Assembly (NCBI GenBank): GCA_017644045.1
Contig: JAEPMI010000014.1
Coordinates: forward strand, 248,001 to 312,000
Source: Deltaproteobacteria bacterium
Lineage (GTDB): Bacteria > Myxococcota_A > Polyangia > Polyangiales > Houyiibacteriaceae
Length of the DNA: 64,000 nucleotides
Direction: 5' to 3'
The notes under the pieces are model-generated. The model saw nothing but the letters and a program-made list of their open reading frames with translations, did not search any database and was not told where the DNA came from. Below are positions 17,497-25,113 of the stretch, in pieces (positions within the stretch are counted from its first letter, which is position 1; the number at the start of each line of letters is the position of its first letter). Made by a program: the position numbers and the translations under genes.

Positions 17497-18399
17497 ATGA
17501 TCGACGTCACGATCGAGGAGGAGACCGAGGGGGCGACCGTCCTCTCGCTCCGAGCGACGCACCCGGACACCTGGGCCTTCCCGTTCCCGCATCACCGCAT
17601 CGCGTGGGCCAGGGTGTTGTGGGACGCCGATCGAAGCCGGGAATGGCTCCTGGACCAGCCGGCCGAGCCCGAGCACTGGGCTCTCGCGAGATCGCTCGAC
17701 GGCGTCGATCTCGTCGATCTGGCGGACTACCCCCGCATCCGTGACGAAGACGACGCGCCGGTGCTGCGAGTGCGCGTTCGCCACTCCGGGCCGCTCTTCG
17801 ACTTCGCCATCACTCCGCGCCGGCAATGGCGAACGGCGGCGAGGTCGAGCGATCGCATGCCGATCACCATCGAGCGCAGCTCTCGACGCGCCGGCGACTG
17901 GACGCGAAAGCAGATCCAGGCCCTGAGCGCCGACGAGGCGAAGAACTCCGCCGAGGCGCGCGCGGAGCTCGTGCGCGCTGCGGAAGCCGGAGTCTGGTGG
18001 GACTGGGTAGCGCCGGTGTTCGAGACCTACGACGACTACGTCGCCGACGTTCTCGACCACACCCACCAATGGGCCGCGTCCGTTCACCCGCACTACGACG
18101 ACCCACGCTACGAGCAGTGGCTCCGGGTCGCTGCCGGTGATCCCACCACCTGCGGCGTGGCGCTCCCCCGTATCGCGAAGGCTGGCGACCCGGAAGATCG
18201 CCCGCTGCTCGAGCAGGCGTACCGTGCCGCCCACGCCAAGCGCTCGATCTTCTGGGCGGCCAAGCGCCACGTCCTCGTGCGGCCGATCACCGTGTGGAGC
18301 CTAGCCGAGCACGGCGACGCCGCAGCGAAGGCCAAGGTCGACGCGATGTCGAAGCGCACCCGCAAGGACCTCGACCGCCACCTCGAACGCGTGCTCTGA
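17497..18399 (+). CDS. Hypothetical cytosolic protein
   Basis: About 300 residues from ATG 17497; GTG 17494 is adjacent in frame. It is soluble and rich in Trp, Asp, His and Arg. The N-terminal half looks beta-rich (LRATHPDTWAFPFPHHRIAW). The C-terminal half is helical with YDDYVADVLDHTHQW and a basic tail (MSKRTRKDLDRHLERVL). The stop is inside a hairpin shared with the convergent oxidoreductase gene. I do not recognise a family. Confidence 0.7.
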   Translation: MIDVTIEEETEGATVLSLRATHPDTWAFPFPHHRIAWARVLWDADRSREWLLDQPAEPEHWALARSLDGVDLVDLADYPRIRDEDDAPVLRVRVRHSGPLFDFAITPRRQWRTAARSSDRMPITIERSSRRAGDWTRKQIQALSADEAKNSAEARAELVRAAEAGVWWDWVAPVFETYDDYVADVLDHTHQWAASVHPHYDDPRYEQWLRVAAGDPTTCGVALPRIAKAGDPEDRPLLEQAYRAAHAKRSIFWAAKRHVLVRPITVWSLAEHGDAAAKAKVDAMSKRTRKDLDRHLERVL

Positions 18400-18415
18400 C
18401 GCTCGCCGTCAGAGC
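18393..18415. terminator. Bidirectional hairpin spanning two stop codons
   Basis: GCTCTGACG and CGTCAGAGC make a perfect 9-bp stem with a 5-nt loop. The TGA of the plus-strand gene and the TGA of the minus-strand gene both lie within the stem. No U-run is present on either side. Confidence 0.6.
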
Positions 18416-20589
18416 GCTTCGAGGGTGACGGTCGCGTTGTAGTCCGGGACCAGCCCGCCGGGATCCAAGCGGCCCGGCGGGAGGAGCACGTTGGCTTCTG
18501 GCCAGTGCATCTGCAGGTTCCCGGGCGTGACCGGCGCCTGGAAGGCGCGACCCTCGAAGCTGCCGTGGTCGTTGGACAGCCGGATCTTCTGATCCTTCGC
18601 GATCCCGAGCCGGTCCATGTCGCGCGCGCTGATGAAGACGTGGTCGCGTGCGGCGCCGGTGAGGCTGTCGACCTCGGCCTGCACCAGGCTGTTGAACTGC
18701 TTGCCCCGTCGGGTGGCGAGATGGAAGCGCCCCGACGGGAGCCGGCGGTCCGGCGCCTCGGCGTAGAGGAAGCGCGCTTTGCCGCTCTCGGTCGGGAACT
18801 CGCCGCCCTCGCACGTGCGGCGACCGCCGCGCTGGAACTGGTCGCCCTTCTTCTTCAGCGAGGTGATCTCCGCGTAGGCCGGAATGGTCCGCGCGATGTC
18901 CTCGCGGATCGCGGCGCTGTCCTCGAAGGTGATCGCGTCCGCGAGCTCCGGTCGGGCGGCCGCCACGATCTCGGTGACGATGCGCCACTCTTCCTTCGCC
19001 TCGCCGACCTGATGGCCCGGCACGTGCGGGCTGTAGATCACGCGCCGCTCGGTGGTGGTCTCGGTGAGCCCACCTTCGTGCTCGTAGCGAGTCCGCCCCG
19101 GTAGCAGGTACACGGCTTCCTTCGCCGGCACGAACATCGACGTGTTGAGCACGATGTCCTGGTGCACCCGCACGCCGATGCGCCCGAGCGTGCGCCGCGC
19201 ACCGTCCGGGTCGGGCACCGTCTCGAGGAAGTTCCCGCCGAGCGCGTAGAGCAGATCGAGCTCGTCCGCGTCGGCGGCTTCGAGCATCGCCATCGTGTCG
19301 TGGCCGATCTCCGCGGGCGGACGGAAGCCCCAGAGCGCCTCGAGCTCGTCGGCGCCCTCCTCGCTGATCGCGCGGCCGGGGAAGACGGTCGCGTACGCGC
19401 CCATCTCCGCGCCGCCCTGCACTCCGGAGTGGCCGCGGATCGGCATCAGCCCACAGCCGGGTCGTCCGACGAACCCCTGCGAGAGCCCGAGGTTGCAGAT
19501 CGCCGCCACCGAATCAGTGCCGTGCGCGTGCTGCGTGATCCCCATCGACCACACGAGCACGCCCTTCTTCGCGCCATCGAGCGTGGCGGCGAAGTCGATC
19601 ACGTCCTCCATGGTCGCGCCGCTGCGCGCCACGAGCTCCTCGAGCGAGACCTGCTGCAGCGCCGCCTCGTACTCGGTCCATCCCTCGGTGTGCGCGTCGA
19701 CGAACTGGCGATCGATCGCGCGCCGACCGATCAGCAGCTTCTGCACCGCCTGCACGAACGCGAGATCGCCACCGGAGGCCACGCCGTAGAAGCGGTCGAC
19801 GATCTTCGTGCCGAGCACCGCGCTGTCGGCGTTCGAGGGGATCCAGTAGCGGTCCATTCCCGGCTCCTCGTAGGTGTTCACCGAGAGGACCTTCGTGCCG
19901 TTCCGCTTCTTCGCCTCGTAGAGGTACTTGAGCGCGACCGGCTGATCGTTCGCCGGGTTCGATCCGAAGAAGACGATCACGTCCGCCTCGAACCAGTCGA
20001 CGTAGCTGCAGGTGCTCGCCGCGACGCCGAGGGTCGCCTTCATCGCCGCGGTCGACGGCGAGTGGCAGAGTCGCGCCGCGTTGTCGACGTGGGGCGAGCC
20101 GTACGCGCGCCAGGCCTTCTGCGCTGCGTAGTAGATCTCGTTCGTGATCCCGCGGCTCGTCATGTAGAGCGCGGCGCGCTTCGGATCGGTCGCCGCCAGG
20201 TGCGCGCCGATCTCCTGGGTGGCCGTGCCCCAGTCGATGCGCGTGAAGCCCTTCTCGCCGGGGAGTCGCCGCATCGGGTGCGCGAGCCTTCCGAGATCGC
20301 GCAGCTTCCGCCCGTCGGTCGGCAGCGCATCCACATCGGCGAGCTTCTCGTCGGCGACGCCGCTCATCGTGTTCAGCCGGAGCAGGTTCAGCCGCACCAG
20401 GCACAGGTGCGTCCCATCGATGGTCCAGTCGTGCAGGCCGCTGGTCCCGAGGGCGCAGCCGTCGCAGACGCCGTCGTTGAGCACTCGAAGCGCGTAGCCC
20501 CACTTGCCGCGGTTCGCCCAGGCGATCTTCGCCATCTCCAGGTAGTGGTGGGGCTTGGTCTCGCCGATGCCGAAAGGGAGCCGTCTCAT
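18409..20589 (-). CDS. Molybdopterin oxidoreductase, FdhF/YdeP family
   Basis: This 726-residue protein is related to the catalytic subunit of formate dehydrogenases and to YdeP. It has a CDGC pair near residues 42-45 but lacks the full N-terminal Fe-S motif of FdhF, as in YdeP. AARLCHSPST (about 171-180) matches the FdhF Sec140-His segment with Cys175 instead of selenocysteine, so Cys175 is the likely Mo ligand. ADVIVFFGSNPANDQP (about 205-220) and GRTRYEHEGGLTETTTERR are cofactor-domain motifs; a C-terminal dinucleotide-binding domain ends the protein. No signal peptide, hence cytosolic. Substrate unknown; it stands alone without partner subunits. It lies 50 nt downstream of an intrinsic terminator. 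Confidence 0.92.
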   Translation of the reverse strand: MRRLPFGIGETKPHHYLEMAKIAWANRGKWGYALRVLNDGVCDGCALGTSGLHDWTIDGTHLCLVRLNLLRLNTMSGVADEKLADVDALPTDGRKLRDLGRLAHPMRRLPGEKGFTRIDWGTATQEIGAHLAATDPKRAALYMTSRGITNEIYYAAQKAWRAYGSPHVDNAARLCHSPSTAAMKATLGVAASTCSYVDWFEADVIVFFGSNPANDQPVALKYLYEAKKRNGTKVLSVNTYEEPGMDRYWIPSNADSAVLGTKIVDRFYGVASGGDLAFVQAVQKLLIGRRAIDRQFVDAHTEGWTEYEAALQQVSLEELVARSGATMEDVIDFAATLDGAKKGVLVWSMGITQHAHGTDSVAAICNLGLSQGFVGRPGCGLMPIRGHSGVQGGAEMGAYATVFPGRAISEEGADELEALWGFRPPAEIGHDTMAMLEAADADELDLLYALGGNFLETVPDPDGARRTLGRIGVRVHQDIVLNTSMFVPAKEAVYLLPGRTRYEHEGGLTETTTERRVIYSPHVPGHQVGEAKEEWRIVTEIVAAARPELADAITFEDSAAIREDIARTIPAYAEITSLKKKGDQFQRGGRRTCEGGEFPTESGKARFLYAEAPDRRLPSGRFHLATRRGKQFNSLVQAEVDSLTGAARDHVFISARDMDRLGIAKDQKIRLSNDHGSFEGRAFQAPVTPGNLQMHWPEANVLLPPGRLDPGGLVPDYNATVTLEAL

Positions 20590-20640
20590 GGATCGGCGAG
20601 TCTATCGGACCCATCCACACGCCGCGGAAGGGGCTGTGAT

Positions 20641-20680
20641 TAAAAGAACGAGGCAGCGACCCCGTGGGGACGCTGCCTCG
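20641..20680 (-). terminator. Strong intrinsic terminator on the minus strand
   Basis: On the minus strand CGAGGCAGCG pairs perfectly with CGCTGCCTCG, with CCCC/GGGG able to extend inside, and TTCTTTT follows directly. It lies between the structured region upstream and the oxidoreductase start at 20589. This is the best rho-independent terminator in the window. Confidence 0.85.
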
Positions 20681-21043
20681 GTTGCTCCCATAAATCCGGA
20701 GCGGTCTTCAGAATCGACGCGTTTTCGTCATCGATGGCAGCCCAACGCATGAGCTGCCCTTCGAATTAGCGCGTAGCGACCTCCGGTGAGAGCGAGTTAG
20801 TACTGTCCATGCTTTCAGACCTCCCCCGGCTTCGCCGGCGCTTCGGGGTCTCTGGTCCGGTAAGGACCAGACCTCTCACGAAGCGTTCTGTGATGTAGCA
20901 CGCCCAGGATTGAGCGTACTGGTGCAGGCGGTGGGACCCCGACCGATGGTCGCCCTCGCGGACGCCGATTCGTTCGAAATTTCGCACCATTGCGGGCCTC
21001 ATGGCCTGTCTCACCGCCAGTTTTGCCGCCACGGAGTGACGAC
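20642..21043 (-). ncRNA. Candidate structured RNA or attenuator leader, about 400 nt
   Basis: The 486-bp gap between genes has lower GC and GC3 than neighbouring coding DNA. Read on the minus strand it runs from a sigma-70-like promoter to a strong terminator. Within it are TGGTCC/GGACCA extended by GGTC/GACC, CCGGC-GAA-GCCGG, GGCAGC/GCTGCC and GCTCC/GGAGC hairpins. A possible 14-codon leader peptide (20810-20766) has a GGAGGT Shine-Dalgarno 8 nt upstream. I could not match it to RNase P, tmRNA, 6S or SRP RNA. It could be an independent RNA or an attenuation leader for the oxidoreductase. Confidence 0.45.
20766..20810 (-). CDS. Possible 14-residue leader peptide
   Basis: ATG 20810 begins MDSTNSLSPEVATR followed by TAA, with GGAGGT (20824-20819) at ideal spacing. 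It is followed by three hairpins and the terminator ahead of the oxidoreductase. Its Ser/Thr content does not point to a specific amino-acid control. A longer in-frame reading back to 21032 has poor codon bias. Speculative. Confidence 0.25.
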   Translation of the reverse strand: MDSTNSLSPEVATR

Positions 21044-21049
21044 GGGACG

Positions 21050-21078
21050 ATCATAACTACGGGTCGTTGACCTGACTA
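21050..21078 (-). promoter_or_regulatory. Sigma-70-like promoter for the structured region
   Basis: On the minus strand TAGTCA (21078-21073) and TATGAT (21055-21050) are separated by 17 nt, matching 4/6 and 5/6 of the -35 and -10 consensus. The -35 overlaps the stop codon of the upstream 118-residue gene. Predicted start of transcription is near 21043. Confidence 0.45.
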
Positions 21079-21432
21079 GGGGCAAACTCCAGCACGCTCG
21101 AGCTGACGCTCGGCGACACGGTCGGTCGGGTCCAGCTCGAGGATGAGCTGAGCGACGCTCCGAGCCCGGGCATCGGCCCCCGCTCGGCTGTGGAGAAAGA
21201 GCCCCTGCTTGAGCGCTCGGATGGCCTCTCGCTCCTTGCGAGCGCGCCGCAGCGCATCCCCCAGCGCCACCCAGTGCGCGGGCCTTCCGTCGAGGGCCGT
21301 CAGCTCACGTAAGGCCACGACAGCCTTGCGGAAATTGCCCTTGCGCGCGTGCTTGTGGGCACGCCGTCGGAGGCGCTGGTGATGGGTCTCGGTCGTGACC
21401 TTCGGTCCCCTGATTCGCCTGCGCTTCCCCAT
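21076..21432 (-). CDS. Small basic TPR-like protein
   Basis: About 118 residues from ATG 21432. The frame is open further upstream, but MGKRRRIRGPKVTTETHHQR gives a typical start. The N-terminus is strongly basic (residues 1-35), suggesting nucleic-acid or ribosome contact. The rest has two to three TPR-like helix pairs (FRKAVVALRELTALDGRPAH, AIRALKQGLFLHSRAG). Its upstream region carries DnaA-box-like sites and palindromes. No named family recognised. Confidence 0.65.
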   Translation of the reverse strand: MGKRRRIRGPKVTTETHHQRLRRRAHKHARKGNFRKAVVALRELTALDGRPAHWVALGDALRRARKEREAIRALKQGLFLHSRAGADARARSVAQLILELDPTDRVAERQLERAGVCP

Positions 21433-21574
21433 GATGCCGTCCTTCCCCTGCCTCTCTTTCACCCAAGGCACGGGCTCTCGTTCGGACGCAACAAAGTGGC
21501 CCATCCTTGGCTTCGGCTGGGCCGTTTCCGGCCGCTGTGGACTCGGGTTCCGCCGGGTCTGTCACCGGCTCGAC

Positions 21575-21604
21575 ACGATCCGTCGGGGCCCGGGGACGGA
21601 TCGT
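21575..21604. repeat. 10-bp stem-loop upstream of the small TPR-like gene
   Basis: ACGATCCGTC and GACGGATCGT are perfect complements around a GGGGCCCGGG loop. It lies 11 bp from the first DnaA-like box and could be a leader hairpin or operator. Confidence 0.5.
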
Positions 21605-21614
21605 CCGGCGGCGA

Positions 21615-21646
21615 GTATCCACAATATCCACACACCCTGTGGATAA
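21615..21646. promoter_or_regulatory. Cluster of three DnaA-box-like 9-mers
   Basis: GTATCCACA (21615-21623) and ATATCCACA (21624-21632) are direct and adjacent; TGTGGATAA (21638-21646) is the exact reverse complement of the consensus box TTATCCACA. The first two differ from consensus by one base. It sits in a 276-bp intergenic region between minus-strand genes. It may bind DnaA; whether as origin, titration site or gene control is open. Confidence 0.6.
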
Positions 21647-21649
21647 CTG

Positions 21650-21667
21650 GGGATCACCTGTGATCCC
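21650..21667. promoter_or_regulatory. Operator-like palindrome
   Basis: GGGATCAC-CT-GTGATCCC is a perfect 8+8 inverted repeat just beside the DnaA-like boxes, with a second GGGATCCC palindrome at 21673-21680. It is suitably placed to control the small TPR-like gene. Confidence 0.45.
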
Positions 21668-21708
21668 TCTGGGGATCCCGGCGAGTTTCGTGAACCCCGC
21701 TCGTGCCG

Positions 21709-23340
21709 TCAGCCGGCCGTGGCGAGCGACGTGCCGCTCGCGACCTCGGCCAGGGGCCAGCTGATCCGCAGCTCCGTTCGGGCGTCGCAGCGGTCGACCT
21801 CGAGGACCAGGTGTTCGTCCTCGCGGCGGAGCGGGACCGGCCGGACCAGCCCCGTGCCAGCGTCGCACGCGCTCCCGAAGGCGGCGTCGGGGTCCGGGAC
21901 TCCGGTGACCACCAGCCGGGCCTTCCGCGCCCGATAGCGGCACAAGTGGTCCACGGTGGCGTAGGGGATGGCGTCGATCCCCGAGCGCTCCTGGGCCTGC
22001 GCCAGGGTTCGCGGTAGCCCACCGCGGATCCGGTAGTCGCGGGGCTCGGCGATCGAGAGCGCGAGCGCATGCGGGGTCTCGCAGTCGTCGCCGTCGACGA
22101 CGAGCGTGCCGTCGGTGTGAACGGTGTCCACGTAGTGCGGCGGGCGGCCGGCGACCGGATCGGCCTCGAGGGTGCGGCGCACGTGCATGTCGTAGACGTT
22201 CTCGCGCGCTGCGAGGCGCACGTGCATCGCGTCGAGTCCCACGCGGGGCTCGTCGTCGCCGTCGCCGACGCGGACGCGGACGTCGAGGCTCGGCACGACG
22301 TTCCAAGCGGCGCGCTCGCGGGCGGCGCAGATCATGGAGCGCACGTCGAGCGCGCCACGGGCCTTGCCGGCGTAGCCGAAGGACACGGCTTCCACCTGGA
22401 GCGCCTCGGGCGAGAGCTCGACCATGTTGAAGCTCGGCCAGATGCGCGCGGACCGGCGCGTGGCCGACTGCCGAACCGATTGCGCGCAGCCTGCGGAGCC
22501 GGCCGAGCAGATCACCACGTCGCCGCCGTCGACCCGGGTGCTCTTGAGGAGCCGCGCGGTCGGGTTGTGCTTGTGCCCATGGAGCACGAGGACCGGTCGA
22601 CGGAGCGTGTGCAGCATGCTGAGCGCGCTGCCCGACCCGAGCGCGGTGACCATCCATTCCTCGCGATCGGAGTTCGCCAGGAGCTTCGGGAGCACGCGCT
22701 CGAGCCCCCACTGGAGCAGCCGCGGCTGCGCGTCCGCGTCGATCGGGTCCTCGTCGGTGACCGGCGTGGGCACGAGGTGGTGATGGAGCAGCAGGAGCAC
22801 CGGCCAGTCTGGGTTCCGGTCACCGATCTTCGCGGCGGCGCAGAGCAGATCCTCGGTGCGCATCGTGCCGCCCGCGCCGAGCAGGCCCCGCGGCAGATGC
22901 GCCGAGTCGTAGGCGATGAGGTGCAGCGGCTGCTGGTGGAACTCCGCGGGCACCAGCTCCGCCAGGAAAGGCGGTCGCGTGCCGTGCACGAGCACGTGCG
23001 GCGGCGTCTGCTCGGCGAGCGCCCGGAGCAGATCGTTGCGCTCGGGGCCGACGATCCCCCGGATGCGTCGGTCGTGGTTGCCGGGGACGATCACCGTCGG
23101 GGGCGCCGAGTCGAGCGCGCCGTGGATGCGCTCGAGCAGCTGCATGAAGCGCCGGCTCGCGGCGGTCGGATCGAGGTTCGCGGTGTCGAAGACGTCGCCG
23201 GTGATGACCACCACGTCCACTTCGCGCGCGCGGTCGCGTCGGTCGGCTTCCACGGCCGCGACGAGCGCGTCGAGGATCGGCTCCCGATCGTTGGCGCCGG
23301 GGTCGAGGTGGAGGTCCGACAGGTGGAGGATCACGCTCAC
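21709..23340 (-). CDS. Calcineurin-like metallophosphoesterase
   Basis: This 543-residue cytosolic protein has the dimetal phosphoesterase signature: SDLHLD (about 8-13), TGDVFDTANLD (about 47-57), PGNHDRR (about 86-92), a histidine cluster LLLLHHHLVPTP, and VLHGHKHN (about 251-258). The core fills residues 1 to about 310. About 230 residues of beta-rich C-terminal domain of unknown role follow. Such enzymes act on phosphodiesters or phosphoproteins; the substrate cannot be told from sequence. A nested hairpin separates it from the upstream SDR gene. It is much longer than simple family members because of the tail. Confidence 0.88.
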   Translation of the reverse strand: MSVILHLSDLHLDPGANDREPILDALVAAVEADRRDRAREVDVVVITGDVFDTANLDPTAASRRFMQLLERIHGALDSAPPTVIVPGNHDRRIRGIVGPERNDLLRALAEQTPPHVLVHGTRPPFLAELVPAEFHQQPLHLIAYDSAHLPRGLLGAGGTMRTEDLLCAAAKIGDRNPDWPVLLLLHHHLVPTPVTDEDPIDADAQPRLLQWGLERVLPKLLANSDREEWMVTALGSGSALSMLHTLRRPVLVLHGHKHNPTARLLKSTRVDGGDVVICSAGSAGCAQSVRQSATRRSARIWPSFNMVELSPEALQVEAVSFGYAGKARGALDVRSMICAARERAAWNVVPSLDVRVRVGDGDDEPRVGLDAMHVRLAARENVYDMHVRRTLEADPVAGRPPHYVDTVHTDGTLVVDGDDCETPHALALSIAEPRDYRIRGGLPRTLAQAQERSGIDAIPYATVDHLCRYRARKARLVVTGVPDPDAAFGSACDAGTGLVRPVPLRREDEHLVLEVDRCDARTELRISWPLAEVASGTSLATAG

Positions 23341-23396
23341 GGTCGCGATCGTTGGTCGCCCGCGGATCGGATCGGTGACGAGCGCCCGACGAGCGC

Positions 23397-23446
23397 GTGA
23401 CGAGAAGACTCGTTCGTAGTCAGGCTACGAACGGATCACTCGTCAC
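23397..23446 (-). terminator. Nested hairpin after the SDR gene
   Basis: Outer arms GTGACGAG/CTCGTCAC and inner arms CGTTCGTAG/CTACGAACG (5-nt loop) are both perfect. The SDR stop codon overlaps the outer arm. It lies 57 bp before the phosphoesterase start, so it could terminate or attenuate read-through. Confidence 0.55.
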
Positions 23447-24264
23447 TCGTAGGGCGGGAACTGGGGGACGGTGTCGGGGATCGGCCACTGCTCGCCCCAG
23501 ATCGAGGCGCCGCCGTCGATGGTGAAGGTCTGGCCGGTGATGAAGTCGGCCTGCGGCGAGCAGAGATAGACCACGAGGTGCGAGACCTCCTGTGGGTGGC
23601 CGAGGCGCTTGAGCGGGTTGGCCTGCTTCGCGCTGACGAGCAGCTGCGGGGGGTACTGCTTGGTGCCGCTGCTCTCGATCACGCCCGGGGCGACCGCGTT
23701 GCAGCGGATGCCGAACTGGCTCCACTCGACCGCGAGGGTCTTGGTGACGTTCTCGACGCCGGCGCGCGCCGCGCCGGTGTGGACCATGCCTGGGAAGCCG
23801 CGCGCGATCACCGCGATGACGTTCACGATGCGCCCGCGCTTCTGCGGGATCATCGCCTTCTCCGCGACCGCGTGGGTCATGTTCCACGTGCCGAGGAGGT
23901 TGTTGCGGACGACCGCTTCGAACCCGCGCGGCGAGAGCTGCTGCGCGGTGGTCGGGAACTGACCGCCGGCGTTGTTCACCAGGATGTCGATGGACCCGAG
24001 CGCGTCGCGGGCGCCTTCGACGAACTCGCCGATGGCGTCGGGGTCACGGATGTCGCAGGTCGCGTGATGGACCTTCGCCCCCTCGCGCAGCGCCTGCAGC
24101 TCCTTGGCCGCGTCCGCGAGCGGCTCCGGCCGGCGGCCACAGATGGCGACGTTGGCGCCGAGGGTGACCAGCTCTTCGGCGATCGCTCGACCGATGCCGG
24201 TGCCGCCACCGGTCACCAAGGCGTTCTGTCCAGCGAAGAGCCCGTCTCTGAAGATCGTCTGCAT
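23443..24264 (-). CDS. SDR-family oxidoreductase, 2,4-dienoyl-CoA-reductase-like, atypical active site
   Basis: This 273-residue Rossmann-fold NAD(P)(H) enzyme has the cofactor motif VTGGGTGIGRAIAEEL (about 17-32), NNAGG (about 98-102) and a C-terminal FTIDGG. The usual YxxxK is absent: the aligned segment reads VHTGAARAGVENVTKTLAVEW, with Tyr missing and Lys replaced by Arg. 2,4-dienoyl-CoA reductases have an altered motif here but keep a lysine. It may use other catalytic residues or bind without classic catalysis. No fatty-acid genes are adjacent. Confidence 0.85.
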   Translation of the reverse strand: MQTIFRDGLFAGQNALVTGGGTGIGRAIAEELVTLGANVAICGRRPEPLADAAKELQALREGAKVHHATCDIRDPDAIGEFVEGARDALGSIDILVNNAGGQFPTTAQQLSPRGFEAVVRNNLLGTWNMTHAVAEKAMIPQKRGRIVNVIAVIARGFPGMVHTGAARAGVENVTKTLAVEWSQFGIRCNAVAPGVIESSGTKQYPPQLLVSAKQANPLKRLGHPQEVSHLVVYLCSPQADFITGQTFTIDGGASIWGEQWPIPDTVPQFPPYE

Positions 24265-24325
24265 CTCGCTCGCCCCTATACCGAAAAAAGGGGGGCTCGT
24301 CAGCGAGACGTCGTCAGCGAGACCG

Positions 24326-24691
24326 TCAGACAGCCGGGTCGAGGAGCGACGCGACCAGCTGGCGCAGCTCTTCGGTGTCGAAGGGCTTCGACAGGGAGGC
24401 CTCGACGTTCTGGCGTTCCGCGATCGTCGCTCGCATCGCGCTGGCGCTGATCAGGATCACCGGAATCGGCGGCAGACCCTTGCGGCGGCGGAGCTCCATC
24501 AGTAGCTCCTCGCCTTCCATCCCGGGCATCATCAGATCGGTGATCATGAGGTCCACGGGGTGTTCGTCGATGTGGGCGAGTGCGGCCACGCCATCCGAAC
24601 AAGTGGCGACGGAATAGCCGTCATGGCCGAGGATGCGTGCCAGCATCTTCGCCAGATCGGGGTCGTCTTCCACCACTAGAACTCGCTTCAT
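24326..24691 (-). CDS. Single-domain response regulator (CheY-like receiver)
   Basis: This 121-residue receiver starts at ATG 24691. Acidic Asp9-Asp10, the phospho-acceptor Asp52 (MITDLMMPGMEG), switch Ser82 and Lys102 (SLSKPF) are all in place. There is no output domain, so it acts by protein contact in a phosphorelay. No histidine kinase is adjacent. It is divergent from the membrane protein at 24787, with a 95-bp gap. Confidence 0.92.
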   Translation of the reverse strand: MKRVLVVEDDPDLAKMLARILGHDGYSVATCSDGVAALAHIDEHPVDLMITDLMMPGMEGEELLMELRRRKGLPPIPVILISASAMRATIAERQNVEASLSKPFDTEELRQLVASLLDPAV

Positions 24692-24786
24692 GAGCCTTCG
24701 CAGGTCTCTACCGGCCCCTCCGCTGGGAGGCAAGCCCACCGTTGGCGGATGACCGACCCCGCTCGGCGGGCTAGGCTCCGCGACCG

Positions 24787-25113
24787 ATGGCCAAGGACCC
24801 CGAACCCGCCGAGTCCGTTGATGAGGACGCATCGACCGAAGAGGTCGATGAGCCCACGGAAGGGGCGGACCAAGTCGCCTCTCCCGACGAGGGGAGCTCG
24901 GACGACCGCCTCGCGCAGCTCCAGGCCGCATTCGATCGCGGCGACTACGCCGAGGTTCGTTCGCTCGCCGAGCCCCTCATCGCCGAGGGGGGGCCGCTGG
25001 CCGAATCTGCCTCCGACCTCGTGCAACGCACGAGGGTGGATCCGGCACAGATCGGTGTGCTGATCGGCTGTCTCCTCTTCTTCTGTTTCATCGTCTGGAA
25101 GTACGTCCTTTGA
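24787..25113 (+). CDS. Small tail-anchored membrane protein
   Basis: This 108-residue protein has an acidic, disordered N-terminal third (Glu/Asp/Ser/Pro-rich), a short helical segment (DDRLAQLQAAFDRGDYAEVRS, partly TPR-like) and a single C-terminal membrane helix (IGVLIGCLLFFCFIVWKYVL). The stop overlaps the TTG start of the following lipoprotein gene, suggesting a two-gene operon. No family recognised. Confidence 0.7.
   Translation: MAKDPEPAESVDEDASTEEVDEPTEGADQVASPDEGSSDDRLAQLQAAFDRGDYAEVRSLAEPLIAEGGPLAESASDLVQRTRVDPAQIGVLIGCLLFFCFIVWKYVL

Noticed and set aside
18409-20589. Selenocysteine-containing formate dehydrogenase
   Set aside because: The Sec position is an ordinary Cys codon, no in-frame TGA occurs there, and the N-terminal Fe-S motif of FdhF is incomplete.
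20766-21032. 88-codon minus-strand frame in the structured region
   Set aside because: Codon third positions lack the GC bias of real genes here, no Shine-Dalgarno precedes the GTG, and no family is recognised. Only its last 14 codons have a good ribosome site.
20642-21043. RNase P RNA or tmRNA at this size and position
   Set aside because: The conserved RNase P core (GAGGAAAGTCC) and the tmRNA tRNA-like ends are absent on both strands.
21600-21670. Replication origin at the DnaA-box cluster
   Set aside because: No dnaA, dnaN, rpmH, gidA or parAB nearby and no AT-rich unwinding region seen; reported only as a DnaA-box cluster.
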